DNA from: Rickettsiales bacterium
Lineage (GTDB): Bacteria > Pseudomonadota > Alphaproteobacteria > Rickettsiales > UBA3002
Assembly (NCBI GenBank): GCA_002725445.1
Contig: PBPD01000059.1
Span: 1 to 33,370 of the forward strand
Length of the DNA stretch: 33,370 nt
Reading direction: 5' to 3'
Part shown: in pieces, positions 15,602-23,898 of the stretch
How positions within the stretch are numbered: position 1 is the first letter of the stretch
Layout: each line of letters opens with the position of its first letter
The notes under the pieces: generated by a model
Databases searched by the model: none
Seen by the model: only the letters and a program-made list of their open reading frames with translations
What the model was told of the DNA's origin: nothing
Position numbers and translations under genes: made by a program

Positions 15602-16936
15602 GTGAGCATTACTGTACAGAAGAATTTGGAGACATTACGCGCTGTTCTGCCCGAACAAAGCGACATGCCAGGATTGCCACCTGTGGTCTACGATGCGTTC
15701 ATCTCAGATGCGCGGCTTCGCCAGTCTCATATTGAGCGGCTGAATGAATTTCAGGGGTTGCTGGCTGGTGAGAAAAAAAGCGAATATCAGCAATTAGCAT
15801 TCACGCAGCTACGCAATGCGATGGGCTTGCGCGAGCCCGATGCCATGAAGCAAAGCTTCAGCGTGACCAAAGACCTGCTGGAGTTGGTGGCCGAGCATCC
15901 CACAGACGAACAGCCAGACGTCTTTAAGCAATTGCTAAAAGACATCAAAAACAAGGGCTATTACGTCGATAAGAGCCATGTCAAACACCATGTGGATCTA
16001 AACCGTGGTTGGGATGTGAGCTTTATGGTGGGTGGTTTTCTGGCGGCGAGCATTGCGTTGTTTTCAGCAGCGGTGACGCAGTTCTGGCCAGCGTGGTTCA
16101 ACTCTGGTTTGTCAGCCTATGCAGGCATTGGCCGGCTGGGGGCGCTTATAGACAAGTCCAAGCAGAAGCCAGAAATTATGCGGGAATATCCTGACCTTTT
16201 CGACATGGCTGCGATGGAAAGTTATACCGAACACCGTTTGGAAATGGCATTCCGACCGTTGGAGCGTTTCCGGCACGACTTGGTGGAGAATGCATCCGTA
16301 TGCGCGGAAATGCAGGATAATTACCGGCTGGATAGCGATGTATTTGCGACTATCGCAGCAGTTGATATGCTGATTCGTCTTTCGCATAAAGCGCCATCGC
16401 GTGCGGTGAAGCTATTGCAATTGCCAACCAGTGCGCCTGCCAGTGACGCGGAAGGTATTTTAAGTCCGACACAGGTGTTCACGCCTCATTCTTCGGAGGA
16501 AGAAGCTGAAAGCGAAACGTTGCGTATTGAAGAAGCGCTACGCGAGCGATTCAACTATAAATCCACTTCGGAAGCCGTCATTGACGGTTTGAAAACAGAA
16601 TTCCGCCTGATGGGCGTAGATATGAGCAAAGAAAAACATCCAGACTATGATGTCACCTCGCCCACACGTTTTAGAGAAGTCTCCCCTAAAATTAAAAAAA
16701 TTGCCGACGAATGCGCGACCGCTTTCCTGACGGCGAACGCGAACCGCGATATGCCGTTAATGATGAATATCTTGCTGCCTGATGCAGATCAGCTGCCCAA
16801 GGGTAAGCACGCAGATGTATTGATTGAACGTTTGAGTGAAACGCTGCAGCGTCTGGCGATTGCTATTCAGCATGACAGACGCCACGAATTCACAGGACCT
16901 GAAAAGGCAGAATCAACGGTGGCTATGCAGCGTTAG
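15602..16936 (+). CDS. Membrane-anchored protein of unknown function
   Basis: I do not recognise this 444-residue protein. The first 135 residues are charged and helical. A hydrophobic hairpin follows at about 139-183 (FMVGGFLAASIALFSAAV, a short polar turn, then a second apolar stretch), consistent with two membrane spans leaving both ends in the cytoplasm. The remaining 260 residues are again charged and helical, with an acidic Ser/Glu patch near 298-310. There is no signal peptide and no enzymatic motif. The start is GTG 15602; the ribosome site is weak. It is divergent from the metallopeptidase-like gene across a 92-nt gap and lies 93 nt upstream of the PEPC homologue on the same strand. 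Confidence 0.6.
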   Translation: MSITVQKNLETLRAVLPEQSDMPGLPPVVYDAFISDARLRQSHIERLNEFQGLLAGEKKSEYQQLAFTQLRNAMGLREPDAMKQSFSVTKDLLELVAEHPTDEQPDVFKQLLKDIKNKGYYVDKSHVKHHVDLNRGWDVSFMVGGFLAASIALFSAAVTQFWPAWFNSGLSAYAGIGRLGALIDKSKQKPEIMREYPDLFDMAAMESYTEHRLEMAFRPLERFRHDLVENASVCAEMQDNYRLDSDVFATIAAVDMLIRLSHKAPSRAVKLLQLPTSAPASDAEGILSPTQVFTPHSSEEEAESETLRIEEALRERFNYKSTSEAVIDGLKTEFRLMGVDMSKEKHPDYDVTSPTRFREVSPKIKKIADECATAFLTANANRDMPLMMNILLPDADQLPKGKHADVLIERLSETLQRLAIAIQHDRRHEFTGPEKAESTVAMQR

Positions 16937-17029
16937 CAATTGTGACAGTTCGTTGAAATAAATACAGGCTATATTGCGCTTTTGGAAAAGCCGAATAAAG
17001 TAACGGCCGACAAAGAATGAAGGATGACG

Positions 17030-20000
17030 ATGATGAGCGGATCGCCTCGCGAACTTTTATCCAGTGATGCACGCGAAGTTGCACATTATCTGGTGCAGCA
17101 ATATGTAACGCAATTAGCAAATGCGCACCCGGAGATAGCTAATCACATTCGTGATTTGGAGGCGGTGACGCTGGATGCAAAAAATCCGAATGGCACCAGT
17201 AAAGAGGCGTTGCAGGCACAAAAAGATGCTACGTTCAAACATGTGCTTGACGATGTGAAATCCCTTCAAGACAAGCGCACATTGATTGATGCGTATGCAA
17301 AAATGGGGCACCTAAACGACCTTGGCGGGCTGATCGCGCGCGAGAATTATCTGCGTAATTACCGCGTGGATGGCCGCACAGCGGCACCAGGCGGTCCGGG
17401 AGGGCCTGAAGAATTCGTGCATAAGAGCCGCGAGTCACTGGATCAGCTGATTGAGCGTTTTAATAGCCCTGCCTTTGAAATCGTGATGACAGCGCACCCG
17501 ACCAGTGTGAACTCTCAGGAATTATCCGCGAGTTTACGTGAGGTAGGAAAAGCGGCAGATGCACTGCGTCGTCAGGAGCGCGACGGTAATTATGGTGACA
17601 CACGTGGTTTGCAACAAGCATTGGCGCATTTTGCTGACGTAACCCTTTTGCCGCATGACAGGGTGGAAGGGCCAGACGGGCAGGTGAGTATTAAAGAGCG
17701 GAATCTGGGGGTGGAAGATGAAACCCGCATGGTGCTCTATCATCTGGGTACAATTTATGAGGATTTGCCGCAAGTATACCGTCATTTTGATCAGGCGCTG
17801 GAGCGAAAAAACGCAGATTATAATCCGTTAGCCCTTAACCTTAAGATGCGTTTCTCATCATGGGGTTCATCGGGTGATAAGGACGGCAATGCCAAAGTGA
17901 ATGCAGATACTACCATGAGCGCTATTGCCTTGCACCGTATGGCATTGGCAGAGCATTATCTGCAAGATATCGAAGCGGTGAAAGTGCCCGCCGCTTATGC
18001 AAACCAATGGCAGCATTGGCAGGCGACCTTGCAGGAAGTGAAGCAGGGTTATAAAGCGCTGCATGATAAGCTGGCGTCCTCGCAGGGCATTGATGCCGCA
18101 CATTTCGAGGAATATCAAAAGCAACTGCAAGCGCTTGAAGGTGCATTTGATGCGGATGCGTTGAAAAACAACCTGGAAGAAATATACGAATCCGCGCGAA
18201 CGTCAGAGCCGGAATTTGCACAACACACACTTAATCTGCTGCGCCGGGTGCGCACATTCGGCAGTAGTTTTGCACGCATTGAGTATCGTGAAACGGCCGA
18301 GGAATATACGCGTATCATAGAATATCTCGTGCCGGGCTACAAAGAGATGGACGAATCCGGGCGTGTGCAAGCGTTGGGTGATATTCTGCAAACCCCGGGC
18401 AAGGCGAAAGAATTGTTGCAGGCGAAGTGGTCAGAGATCCGATCAGGCGGGCCGCAAAAACCCTATAGCAATGACAATGTGTTGCCGATTGCCTACCACA
18501 CGATTAGACGCATGGAGCTAGCGCGCGATTGCCCTAGCATGGTGACGGATAATGTGCTGGCTGAATGTGAAACCACCAGCAATCTGCTTGAGGCGGTGTT
18601 TTTGCAGCAGGCAGTCGAAGCCAATGGTAAGCGGGCGGAGTTGGGTGTAGTGCCATTGTTTGAGTCGCCTGAAGTAATGCCGCATGTGGGCGAGATTATG
18701 GGACGAGCGTACGATAACACGGCCTATCAACAACATTTGGCGCTGCTGCAACAAAAACAGGGTGCAGACAAACCCGTCCAGCAAGTGCAGCTGGCGCATA
18801 GCGATAACACTCGCCGCGCAGGCCTGCCTGCCGCCCGTGCGTTCATTCATCAGGCGCATGATTTGTTACGCACGGCAGGCAAGGAGCATGGCATTCAGAC
18901 GCAATTCTTCCAAGGCGGCAGTATGTCCGACCCATATCGCGGTGGTGTGCGCGCACCTACGGCATTGGTGAACCAGTTCCACGTGTATGACTTCCTGAAA
19001 TTCACCTTTCAGGGCGGGGATAACCTCAATTATTTCAACTATCCAGGCTCAACCGAGCGCTTGTTTGCGCGTAGCATGACGCATATGGCCAAGCATTATG
19101 ATGACGAAGTGCAAATGCTGGCAGGGGAGACGTGGGATTCTATTAATGCGGCGGTTACCAAGGCCTTGCAGTCTACATGCGATGATTACCAGCAGGAGGT
19201 GTTCCAGAAAGAAAAGCTGGGTACCATCATGGGCGTCCTGCAAGATGCGCAGCGTGGTGCGGGCACGGTTGGCTCACGTGCAAAGGCGCGTAGTGGTCCG
19301 GCATTTGGCAAAGTTGATTCGGTGTCGGTGGGTAAGGTGCAGGCCGTTGATGTACGCAATGTACGCACTATCACCTTTAGTGAGATTTTACAGCATGGCG
19401 GTATTGTGCCGACATGGTTGGGCGCTTACACGCTGGAAGACGAGCTGAACAAAGCCTTAAATGATATACCTGAAGGCCAAAAATTATTGGCACCTGCGGA
19501 AGGTGGGGATAAAGGCGTGTTGTCAGCCCCCGCTTTCCAGAAACTTTATAAGGAGTCACCCGTATTCCGTGATGTGATGGATCGCGTTATGTATGGTGTG
19601 GTAACGAGTGATTTGGACGGACTGGCCGCACGGCACGAGCAAGTGCGTAACGATGCATTCTTTCAGCAACGCCTGATGCCCGAATATAAACAGGCGGCGC
19701 GCATGGCATATGCTGCGCTGACAGGCCGTTTCCCAGCGCCAGAGCAGATGCAGGAAGCCAGCAGTTTGCGCGATGCTGTGTTGGATGAAATGCCGCACTC
19801 AAAGGCTGTGTTAACCAATAAGCTCGCCTATGCCGAATTTGCGCAGGCGGCGAGGGATGATTGGAACAAACAGCTGAAAGAGAATCCGCCGCAGGATGAG
19901 CAACAAAGTAGCCTGGTCAATAGTATCTTCCAGCGCATTCATGCCGCGCTTGATATTGTGACCCATGGACGCAACCCTACCATTGATGACATACGTTACG

Positions 20001-20032
20001 GGCAGGCGCTGACTGGTGGCAAGCAGCGGTAA
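17030..20032 (+). CDS. Divergent phosphoenolpyruvate carboxylase homologue
   Basis: The 1000-residue protein aligns by motif order with bacterial PEPC, which adds bicarbonate to PEP to make oxaloacetate. The catalytic-histidine block is IVMTAHPTSVNS (H156; usual TAHPTE). The block near 278 is SWGSSGDKDGNAKV (usual SWxGGDRDGNP). The block near 405 is FGSSFARIEYRET. VVPLFESPEVM near 545 is close to canonical. The glycine-rich catalytic loop near 626 is FFQGGSMSDPYRGGVRAP instead of FHGRGGTVGRGGGP, so the catalytic Arg of GRGG has no obvious equivalent. VGSRAKARSG near 747 replaces GSRPAKRRP. PTWLGAYTLEDEL retains the later PxWLG block. Tandem starts exist (ATG 17024, 17030, 17033); GAAGGA at 17019-17024 favours 17030 or 17033. 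It may be a variant PEPC or a paralogue with altered chemistry. Its 3' end is 6 nt from a converging kinase gene. Confidence 0.75.
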   Translation: MMSGSPRELLSSDAREVAHYLVQQYVTQLANAHPEIANHIRDLEAVTLDAKNPNGTSKEALQAQKDATFKHVLDDVKSLQDKRTLIDAYAKMGHLNDLGGLIARENYLRNYRVDGRTAAPGGPGGPEEFVHKSRESLDQLIERFNSPAFEIVMTAHPTSVNSQELSASLREVGKAADALRRQERDGNYGDTRGLQQALAHFADVTLLPHDRVEGPDGQVSIKERNLGVEDETRMVLYHLGTIYEDLPQVYRHFDQALERKNADYNPLALNLKMRFSSWGSSGDKDGNAKVNADTTMSAIALHRMALAEHYLQDIEAVKVPAAYANQWQHWQATLQEVKQGYKALHDKLASSQGIDAAHFEEYQKQLQALEGAFDADALKNNLEEIYESARTSEPEFAQHTLNLLRRVRTFGSSFARIEYRETAEEYTRIIEYLVPGYKEMDESGRVQALGDILQTPGKAKELLQAKWSEIRSGGPQKPYSNDNVLPIAYHTIRRMELARDCPSMVTDNVLAECETTSNLLEAVFLQQAVEANGKRAELGVVPLFESPEVMPHVGEIMGRAYDNTAYQQHLALLQQKQGADKPVQQVQLAHSDNTRRAGLPAARAFIHQAHDLLRTAGKEHGIQTQFFQGGSMSDPYRGGVRAPTALVNQFHVYDFLKFTFQGGDNLNYFNYPGSTERLFARSMTHMAKHYDDEVQMLAGETWDSINAAVTKALQSTCDDYQQEVFQKEKLGTIMGVLQDAQRGAGTVGSRAKARSGPAFGKVDSVSVGKVQAVDVRNVRTITFSEILQHGGIVPTWLGAYTLEDELNKALNDIPEGQKLLAPAEGGDKGVLSAPAFQKLYKESPVFRDVMDRVMYGVVTSDLDGLAARHEQVRNDAFFQQRLMPEYKQAARMAYAALTGRFPAPEQMQEASSLRDAVLDEMPHSKAVLTNKLAYAEFAQAARDDWNKQLKENPPQDEQQSSLVNSIFQRIHAALDIVTHGRNPTIDDIRYGQALTGGKQR

Positions 20033-20038
20033 TACAGG

Positions 20039-21685
20039 CTATTTTCGTGTGGTATGCAGGCTTAGGAGTTCTTCCAGCATATCCCGGTCAATTGGTTTGG
20101 TGATGAAGTCATTCATGCCAGAGGTAAAGGAGCGCTCTTTTTCTTTCTGTGTAGCATAGGCCGTCATTGCAATAATGGGGGTTTGCTTCAGATTGTTTTC
20201 TTTTTCCCAAGCGCGGAATTGTTCCGTTATCCGGTAGCCTTCCATATCGGGTAAGCGAAGATCCATAAGGATCGCGTTGTAACGTTGGCCTTTCAATAGA
20301 TCCAGCGCTTCTTTACCTGTTTTGGCGATGTCGTAGCTATAGCCAAAGTCGTCCAGCAATAAGCTCGCCACCAGAATATTCGCATCGGTATCTTCAACGA
20401 GAAGAACATGGTTGTCGGTGGTTTTTTGGGCGGACATTTTTTGCGCGGCATCATCTTGCGTCGTCGTATCATCGCTCGCAGCCTGTTTCAAAGGTAGCTG
20501 AATAGTAAAGCACGTGCCTTCTCCTACGGTGCTTACCACATCTATGTGGCCAGCCATCTGCTCTATCAGCTCTTTGCTGATAGCCAGCCCAAGCCCTGTG
20601 CCGCCGTATTGGCGGTTGATCGAGTTATCGGCTTGCGTGAATTTTTTGAATAAATCTTCCAGTTTAGCGTTATCGATACCTACGCCCGTATCTTGAATCG
20701 CGATGGATATATTATAAACGTCGTCCCTTTTTTGTTCGCCATCAACAGACACAGAGATCCGTCCCTCGTCGGTGAATTTTATGGCGTTGTTAATGAGGTT
20801 TAGTAACACTTGGCGGATGCGGGTTGGGTCGCCGACGTAAGTATTGGGCAGAGATGTTTTATGGTATAATTCAATGCCTAGCTTTTTCTCCTCCGCTTTG
20901 ATGCGCATGATCCCAATGGATTCGTCTATAATATTCATTAAATCAAATCTGATATGCTCCAGCTCCATTGATTGAGCTTCGATTTTTGAGAAGTCGAGTA
21001 CATCATTAAGCAGGCTCATAAGGGCTTTTGCGCTATCGCTTAGAGTTTCCGCATATTGGCGTTCTTTTTCGCCGGGCAAGTTACTTTGCGCTAAGCGTTC
21101 TGACAGTAAAACTACTGCATTCATAGGTGTACGAATTTCATGGCTGATATTAGCCAGAAACTCACTCTTGGCATCGCTGGCTGCTTCTGCTCTGCGGCGT
21201 GCGGAGGCCAGCTCTTTATTCGCATCAGCCAGTTCTTTCGTTCGTTGCTTTACACGGCTTTCTACTAAAGTGTATGCATCCTGTAGATCCGCATTCATTT
21301 GCTGCAATTGCTTGGGGCTTGGTAGTTTAATGGCAGATGGCAAAATGCGCCATATGACCAAAGCGGTCAGGGCGGATATGCCGCCGGTTGCCAGTTTAAT
21401 CAGCCCTTCAATGCCATAATACGGATACCATAGCACCATTATGCCAAACAAATGTGTTAAGCCGCATAGGGTAATAAATGACGCAAACATAAGAAATAGT
21501 GGACGAAAGGGCATGTCTGGCCGTTTTTTGGCAAATACCCATAAGGCAAGCGGTATGCTGAAATAAGCAGTAGCGATTAGCAAATCCGCCACGACGTGAA
21601 GCCATACAATTTCAGGCAACCACAGGAAGCAGTAGCCATGAGGCATCATAAAGTTACTACTGAAAAACTGCTCGAAACGTTCCAT
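20039..21685 (-). CDS. Hybrid histidine kinase with ethylene-receptor-type sensor domain
   Basis: This 548-residue kinase has three N-terminal membrane helices with the sequence features of the plant and cyanobacterial ethylene-binding domain. D34, Y41, C74 and H78 have the same mutual spacing as ETR1 D25, Y32, C65 and H69; the Cys and His bind copper(I) there. The local motifs are WLHVVADLLIATAYFSIPL and FITLCGLTHLF. A coiled coil (about 125-170) leads to the HisKA helix with H182 in ANISHEIRTPMNA. The ATPase domain has N300, DTGVGID and GGTGLGLAI. A C-terminal receiver domain carries the phosphoacceptor D475 in ILMDLRLPDMEG. No GAF domain is present. No partner regulator is adjacent. It converges on the PEPC homologue with a 6-nt gap. 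Confidence 0.92.
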   Translation of the reverse strand: MERFEQFFSSNFMMPHGYCFLWLPEIVWLHVVADLLIATAYFSIPLALWVFAKKRPDMPFRPLFLMFASFITLCGLTHLFGIMVLWYPYYGIEGLIKLATGGISALTALVIWRILPSAIKLPSPKQLQQMNADLQDAYTLVESRVKQRTKELADANKELASARRRAEAASDAKSEFLANISHEIRTPMNAVVLLSERLAQSNLPGEKERQYAETLSDSAKALMSLLNDVLDFSKIEAQSMELEHIRFDLMNIIDESIGIMRIKAEEKKLGIELYHKTSLPNTYVGDPTRIRQVLLNLINNAIKFTDEGRISVSVDGEQKRDDVYNISIAIQDTGVGIDNAKLEDLFKKFTQADNSINRQYGGTGLGLAISKELIEQMAGHIDVVSTVGEGTCFTIQLPLKQAASDDTTTQDDAAQKMSAQKTTDNHVLLVEDTDANILVASLLLDDFGYSYDIAKTGKEALDLLKGQRYNAILMDLRLPDMEGYRITEQFRAWEKENNLKQTPIIAMTAYATQKEKERSFTSGMNDFITKPIDRDMLEELLSLHTTRK

Positions 21686-21906
21686 AGCGCCAACTAATTG
21701 TTTTTTTGCACACTAACAGTACAAAAAATCTTATCAAGAACACATTAGGAAACGTCCCTAAACCCTACAGCAGAGAGCTGGGGGCATGGTGTGAGGGCAT
21801 CTTTTGCTACGGAAATGCTAAGCTGTGTTGCGCTGCACAATGGTTTTTCTTTGTTTTTTAGTGAGATGGCGGGTATAAAAATAGTTAAGAAAAATTAACG
21901 GTTGGC
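21686..21906. other. Divergent intergenic region with a candidate promoter and inverted repeat
   Basis: This 221-nt gap separates the divergent hybrid kinase and the unknown gene at 21907. It has a candidate plus-strand promoter with TTGTTT (21851-21856), 17 nt, then TATAAA (21874-21879). Just downstream is an inverted repeat GTTAA-6nt-TTAAC (21884-21899) that could be an operator. No small gene with a ribosome site was seen. Confidence 0.4.
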
Positions 21907-23823
21907 ATGGCAGAACAGCGTAAGACGGCATTTGCGAAAACGGATAGCACCAGTGTGGGTAAGACCCTGGATGCGGGTCGTCTTGAGTCGTTTCAACGTA
22001 CCGTTTTTCACAATAATGCCGATCTGTTGCGTGCAACCACGCCTGCTGCGCTACATCCTTATTTAGAACCGTGGCTGCAAGCGGGACAGACATGGCTTGA
22101 TTTCTGGTTTGGTGGTAGCAGTAACACGCCAACACCGAAAACAGAACATTCGGCAGGGACTGAGAATTATAAGTTTGTTAAGCGTGCAACGATGGCGTGG
22201 ATGCTGCAAACGCCGCCTCAATACCGTCCTTATATCCGTTATTTTCTAATCGATAATCCTGCTACATCGCAAATGCTGAACACCGGCAACATGGCAACAA
22301 TAATGGACGCGGTGGGAGATTGGTATGGCGGCAAGGATGCGCTGCAAGCACGTAATGGGCAATTTGTTACGCATAATAAAGACGGATCACTCAACGAAAC
22401 ATTACCCTCGCAAGTGACCCAACTGTTCGACCCCAAAACACCTCAGAAATGGCCTAATTTGGTGCTTACCTGCACTCACGCACTGGCAGGTGAAGACGCG
22501 GATCTCTCGCAGATTATGAAGGGCATGCATGCGCTCACGCGCCATTTATACGGCAAGCCCTTATCGCTAGCGCGACATGTGCAGCCAGGCAAAGATTATG
22601 CTGGCAAGGCGATCATGTTGGCGGCAAGCCATACGGAAGATAATGCATGGAAAAATGGCGCGGCCATGATTCGCCGTTATAACACATTGAAAGAGCGTGA
22701 TCCGGACGTGCCGTCCGCACAAGACTGGCAGGATATAGCGCCACATGCTCAGCGATTGGCTCTGTTGATGTTGAGCGCCCTTGTGACCGAACCGGAGCGG
22801 GTGGATGTCAGCCAGCCCGATGCTACGATTGCCGCTTTGCAACGGGCAGACGCCCCGCTTACATTGCGGCTAGATGCCGCGCGGGTAGCGCAACATTTCA
22901 CGCTTATGGGCTATAGTAAGGGCGGTAATGTGGTGACAGATGCGGTGCGCTATCTGGTGCATTGCTTGCAGAGCGAGCAGGATGCAGGCCTTGGGCTTGT
23001 GCGCGTGGATGGGCAGGCCGCAGGCGCGGCCGCACCGTCGCAAGCGGTTATCAGTAATATCGTAAAGAATGTGGGTTTGCTGTCGATTGCCGCTGGCGAG
23101 GTGCCGCTGAGCGAACGTGAGAAGGCGTTTGGTATGCGCCGCACAACCATCATTAACGACAAAGACATAATCGCAGGGCATTTCAGAGCAGGGCAGGAAG
23201 ACGCATTTGGCCAGCATGACGATTTTTATCTGGTGAAGGGCACAGGCCGCCGCGGTGGGCATGACCCTGATCACGCCCTGGGCGTGGATGATAAAATCGG
23301 CTATATCGTTGGTAATGATACGTTCCCCAGCGACCCGCGCGTGATCGACAGGCTGAAAGTGCTGTTCGCGCCGATGTACAAGCGTACTGCTATCGCCGAT
23401 GTGGCGTTTATGCCTGCTGAGGATGACAAACCCGCACATTTGCTTTTGGAGCGAGGGCCGGGCATTGCCGATGCCGCATTTGCCAAGCGCATACCAGAGA
23501 TAGAACGGGCGTTGCAAAAAGCAGGCGTTGCCGGTGCGCGGCTGGAGTGTAGAGGTGGCGAGAGCGGGGTGTGTGAAATAAAGGCCGATATTGATGTGCT
23601 GGAAGACCCTGTAGCCATTAATGCGCTCAAGCGAGGCTTCGAGCAATTAAAGGCTCAAGCCAAAGGGCTGTTTATATCTGAGCAGGTTTTTGCCGAAATT
23701 GACCGTCACTGCGACCGACTGATGCCTGGCAATAAGGTGCATGAGGTGGATGCAGGCACGCGCCATGTGCTGCGTGCAGGGCGTGCGCATGGTGAAGGGG
23801 CAGGGCTTGGTAGCGGCAGCTAA
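21907..23823 (+). CDS. Unknown protein with a serine-hydrolase-like nucleophile elbow
   Basis: I do not recognise this 638-residue protein. It lacks a signal peptide or clear membrane spans. Residues 331-346 read FTLMGYSKGGNVVTDA. A hydrophobic strand, then G-Y-S337-K-G-G, then a helix, is the shape of the alpha/beta-hydrolase nucleophile elbow (GxSxG). Before it, NLVLTCTHALAG (about 184-195) could be the strand with the oxyanion region. After it, TTIINDKDIIAGHF may carry an acid and a histidine; the triad assignment is speculative. The C-terminal 150 residues are alpha/beta, with RLECRGGESGVCEIKADIDV resembling a small separate domain. The Gly-rich end (HGEGAGLGSGS) is likely disordered. The ATG has no strong Shine-Dalgarno. 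It stands alone between the kinase and rnd. Confidence 0.6.
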   Translation: MAEQRKTAFAKTDSTSVGKTLDAGRLESFQRTVFHNNADLLRATTPAALHPYLEPWLQAGQTWLDFWFGGSSNTPTPKTEHSAGTENYKFVKRATMAWMLQTPPQYRPYIRYFLIDNPATSQMLNTGNMATIMDAVGDWYGGKDALQARNGQFVTHNKDGSLNETLPSQVTQLFDPKTPQKWPNLVLTCTHALAGEDADLSQIMKGMHALTRHLYGKPLSLARHVQPGKDYAGKAIMLAASHTEDNAWKNGAAMIRRYNTLKERDPDVPSAQDWQDIAPHAQRLALLMLSALVTEPERVDVSQPDATIAALQRADAPLTLRLDAARVAQHFTLMGYSKGGNVVTDAVRYLVHCLQSEQDAGLGLVRVDGQAAGAAAPSQAVISNIVKNVGLLSIAAGEVPLSEREKAFGMRRTTIINDKDIIAGHFRAGQEDAFGQHDDFYLVKGTGRRGGHDPDHALGVDDKIGYIVGNDTFPSDPRVIDRLKVLFAPMYKRTAIADVAFMPAEDDKPAHLLLERGPGIADAAFAKRIPEIERALQKAGVAGARLECRGGESGVCEIKADIDVLEDPVAINALKRGFEQLKAQAKGLFISEQVFAEIDRHCDRLMPGNKVHEVDAGTRHVLRAGRAHGEGAGLGSGS

Positions 23824-23881
23824 AGCGCTTGTGCTGCGCTGCACAGTATGGCATACCCTTAAACAGTAGGAATTGGCTGAT

Positions 23882-23898
23882 AAAGGAGATGCGCCATT
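23882..23898 (+). promoter_or_regulatory. Strong ribosome-binding site placed in front of an ATT start codon
   Basis: AAAGGAGA (23882-23889) is followed after 6 nt by ATT (23896-23898) in the rnd frame. The frame is closed upstream by TAA at 23881-23883. The only other usual in-frame start before conserved sequence is TTG 23908, which is 18 nt from the site, too far. The ATG at 23889 is out of frame and stops after four codons. Confidence 0.6.

Noticed and set aside
21884..21899. CtrA-binding site in GTTAA-6nt-TTAAC
   Set aside because: The CtrA full site needs seven bases between TTAA halves; here there are six. It is kept only as a generic inverted repeat.
22870..23646. Antisense reading frame of 258 codons opposite the GYSKGG protein
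   Set aside because: The composition is Cys/His/Arg-rich with no motif. The plus strand has the better start and a coherent elbow motif.
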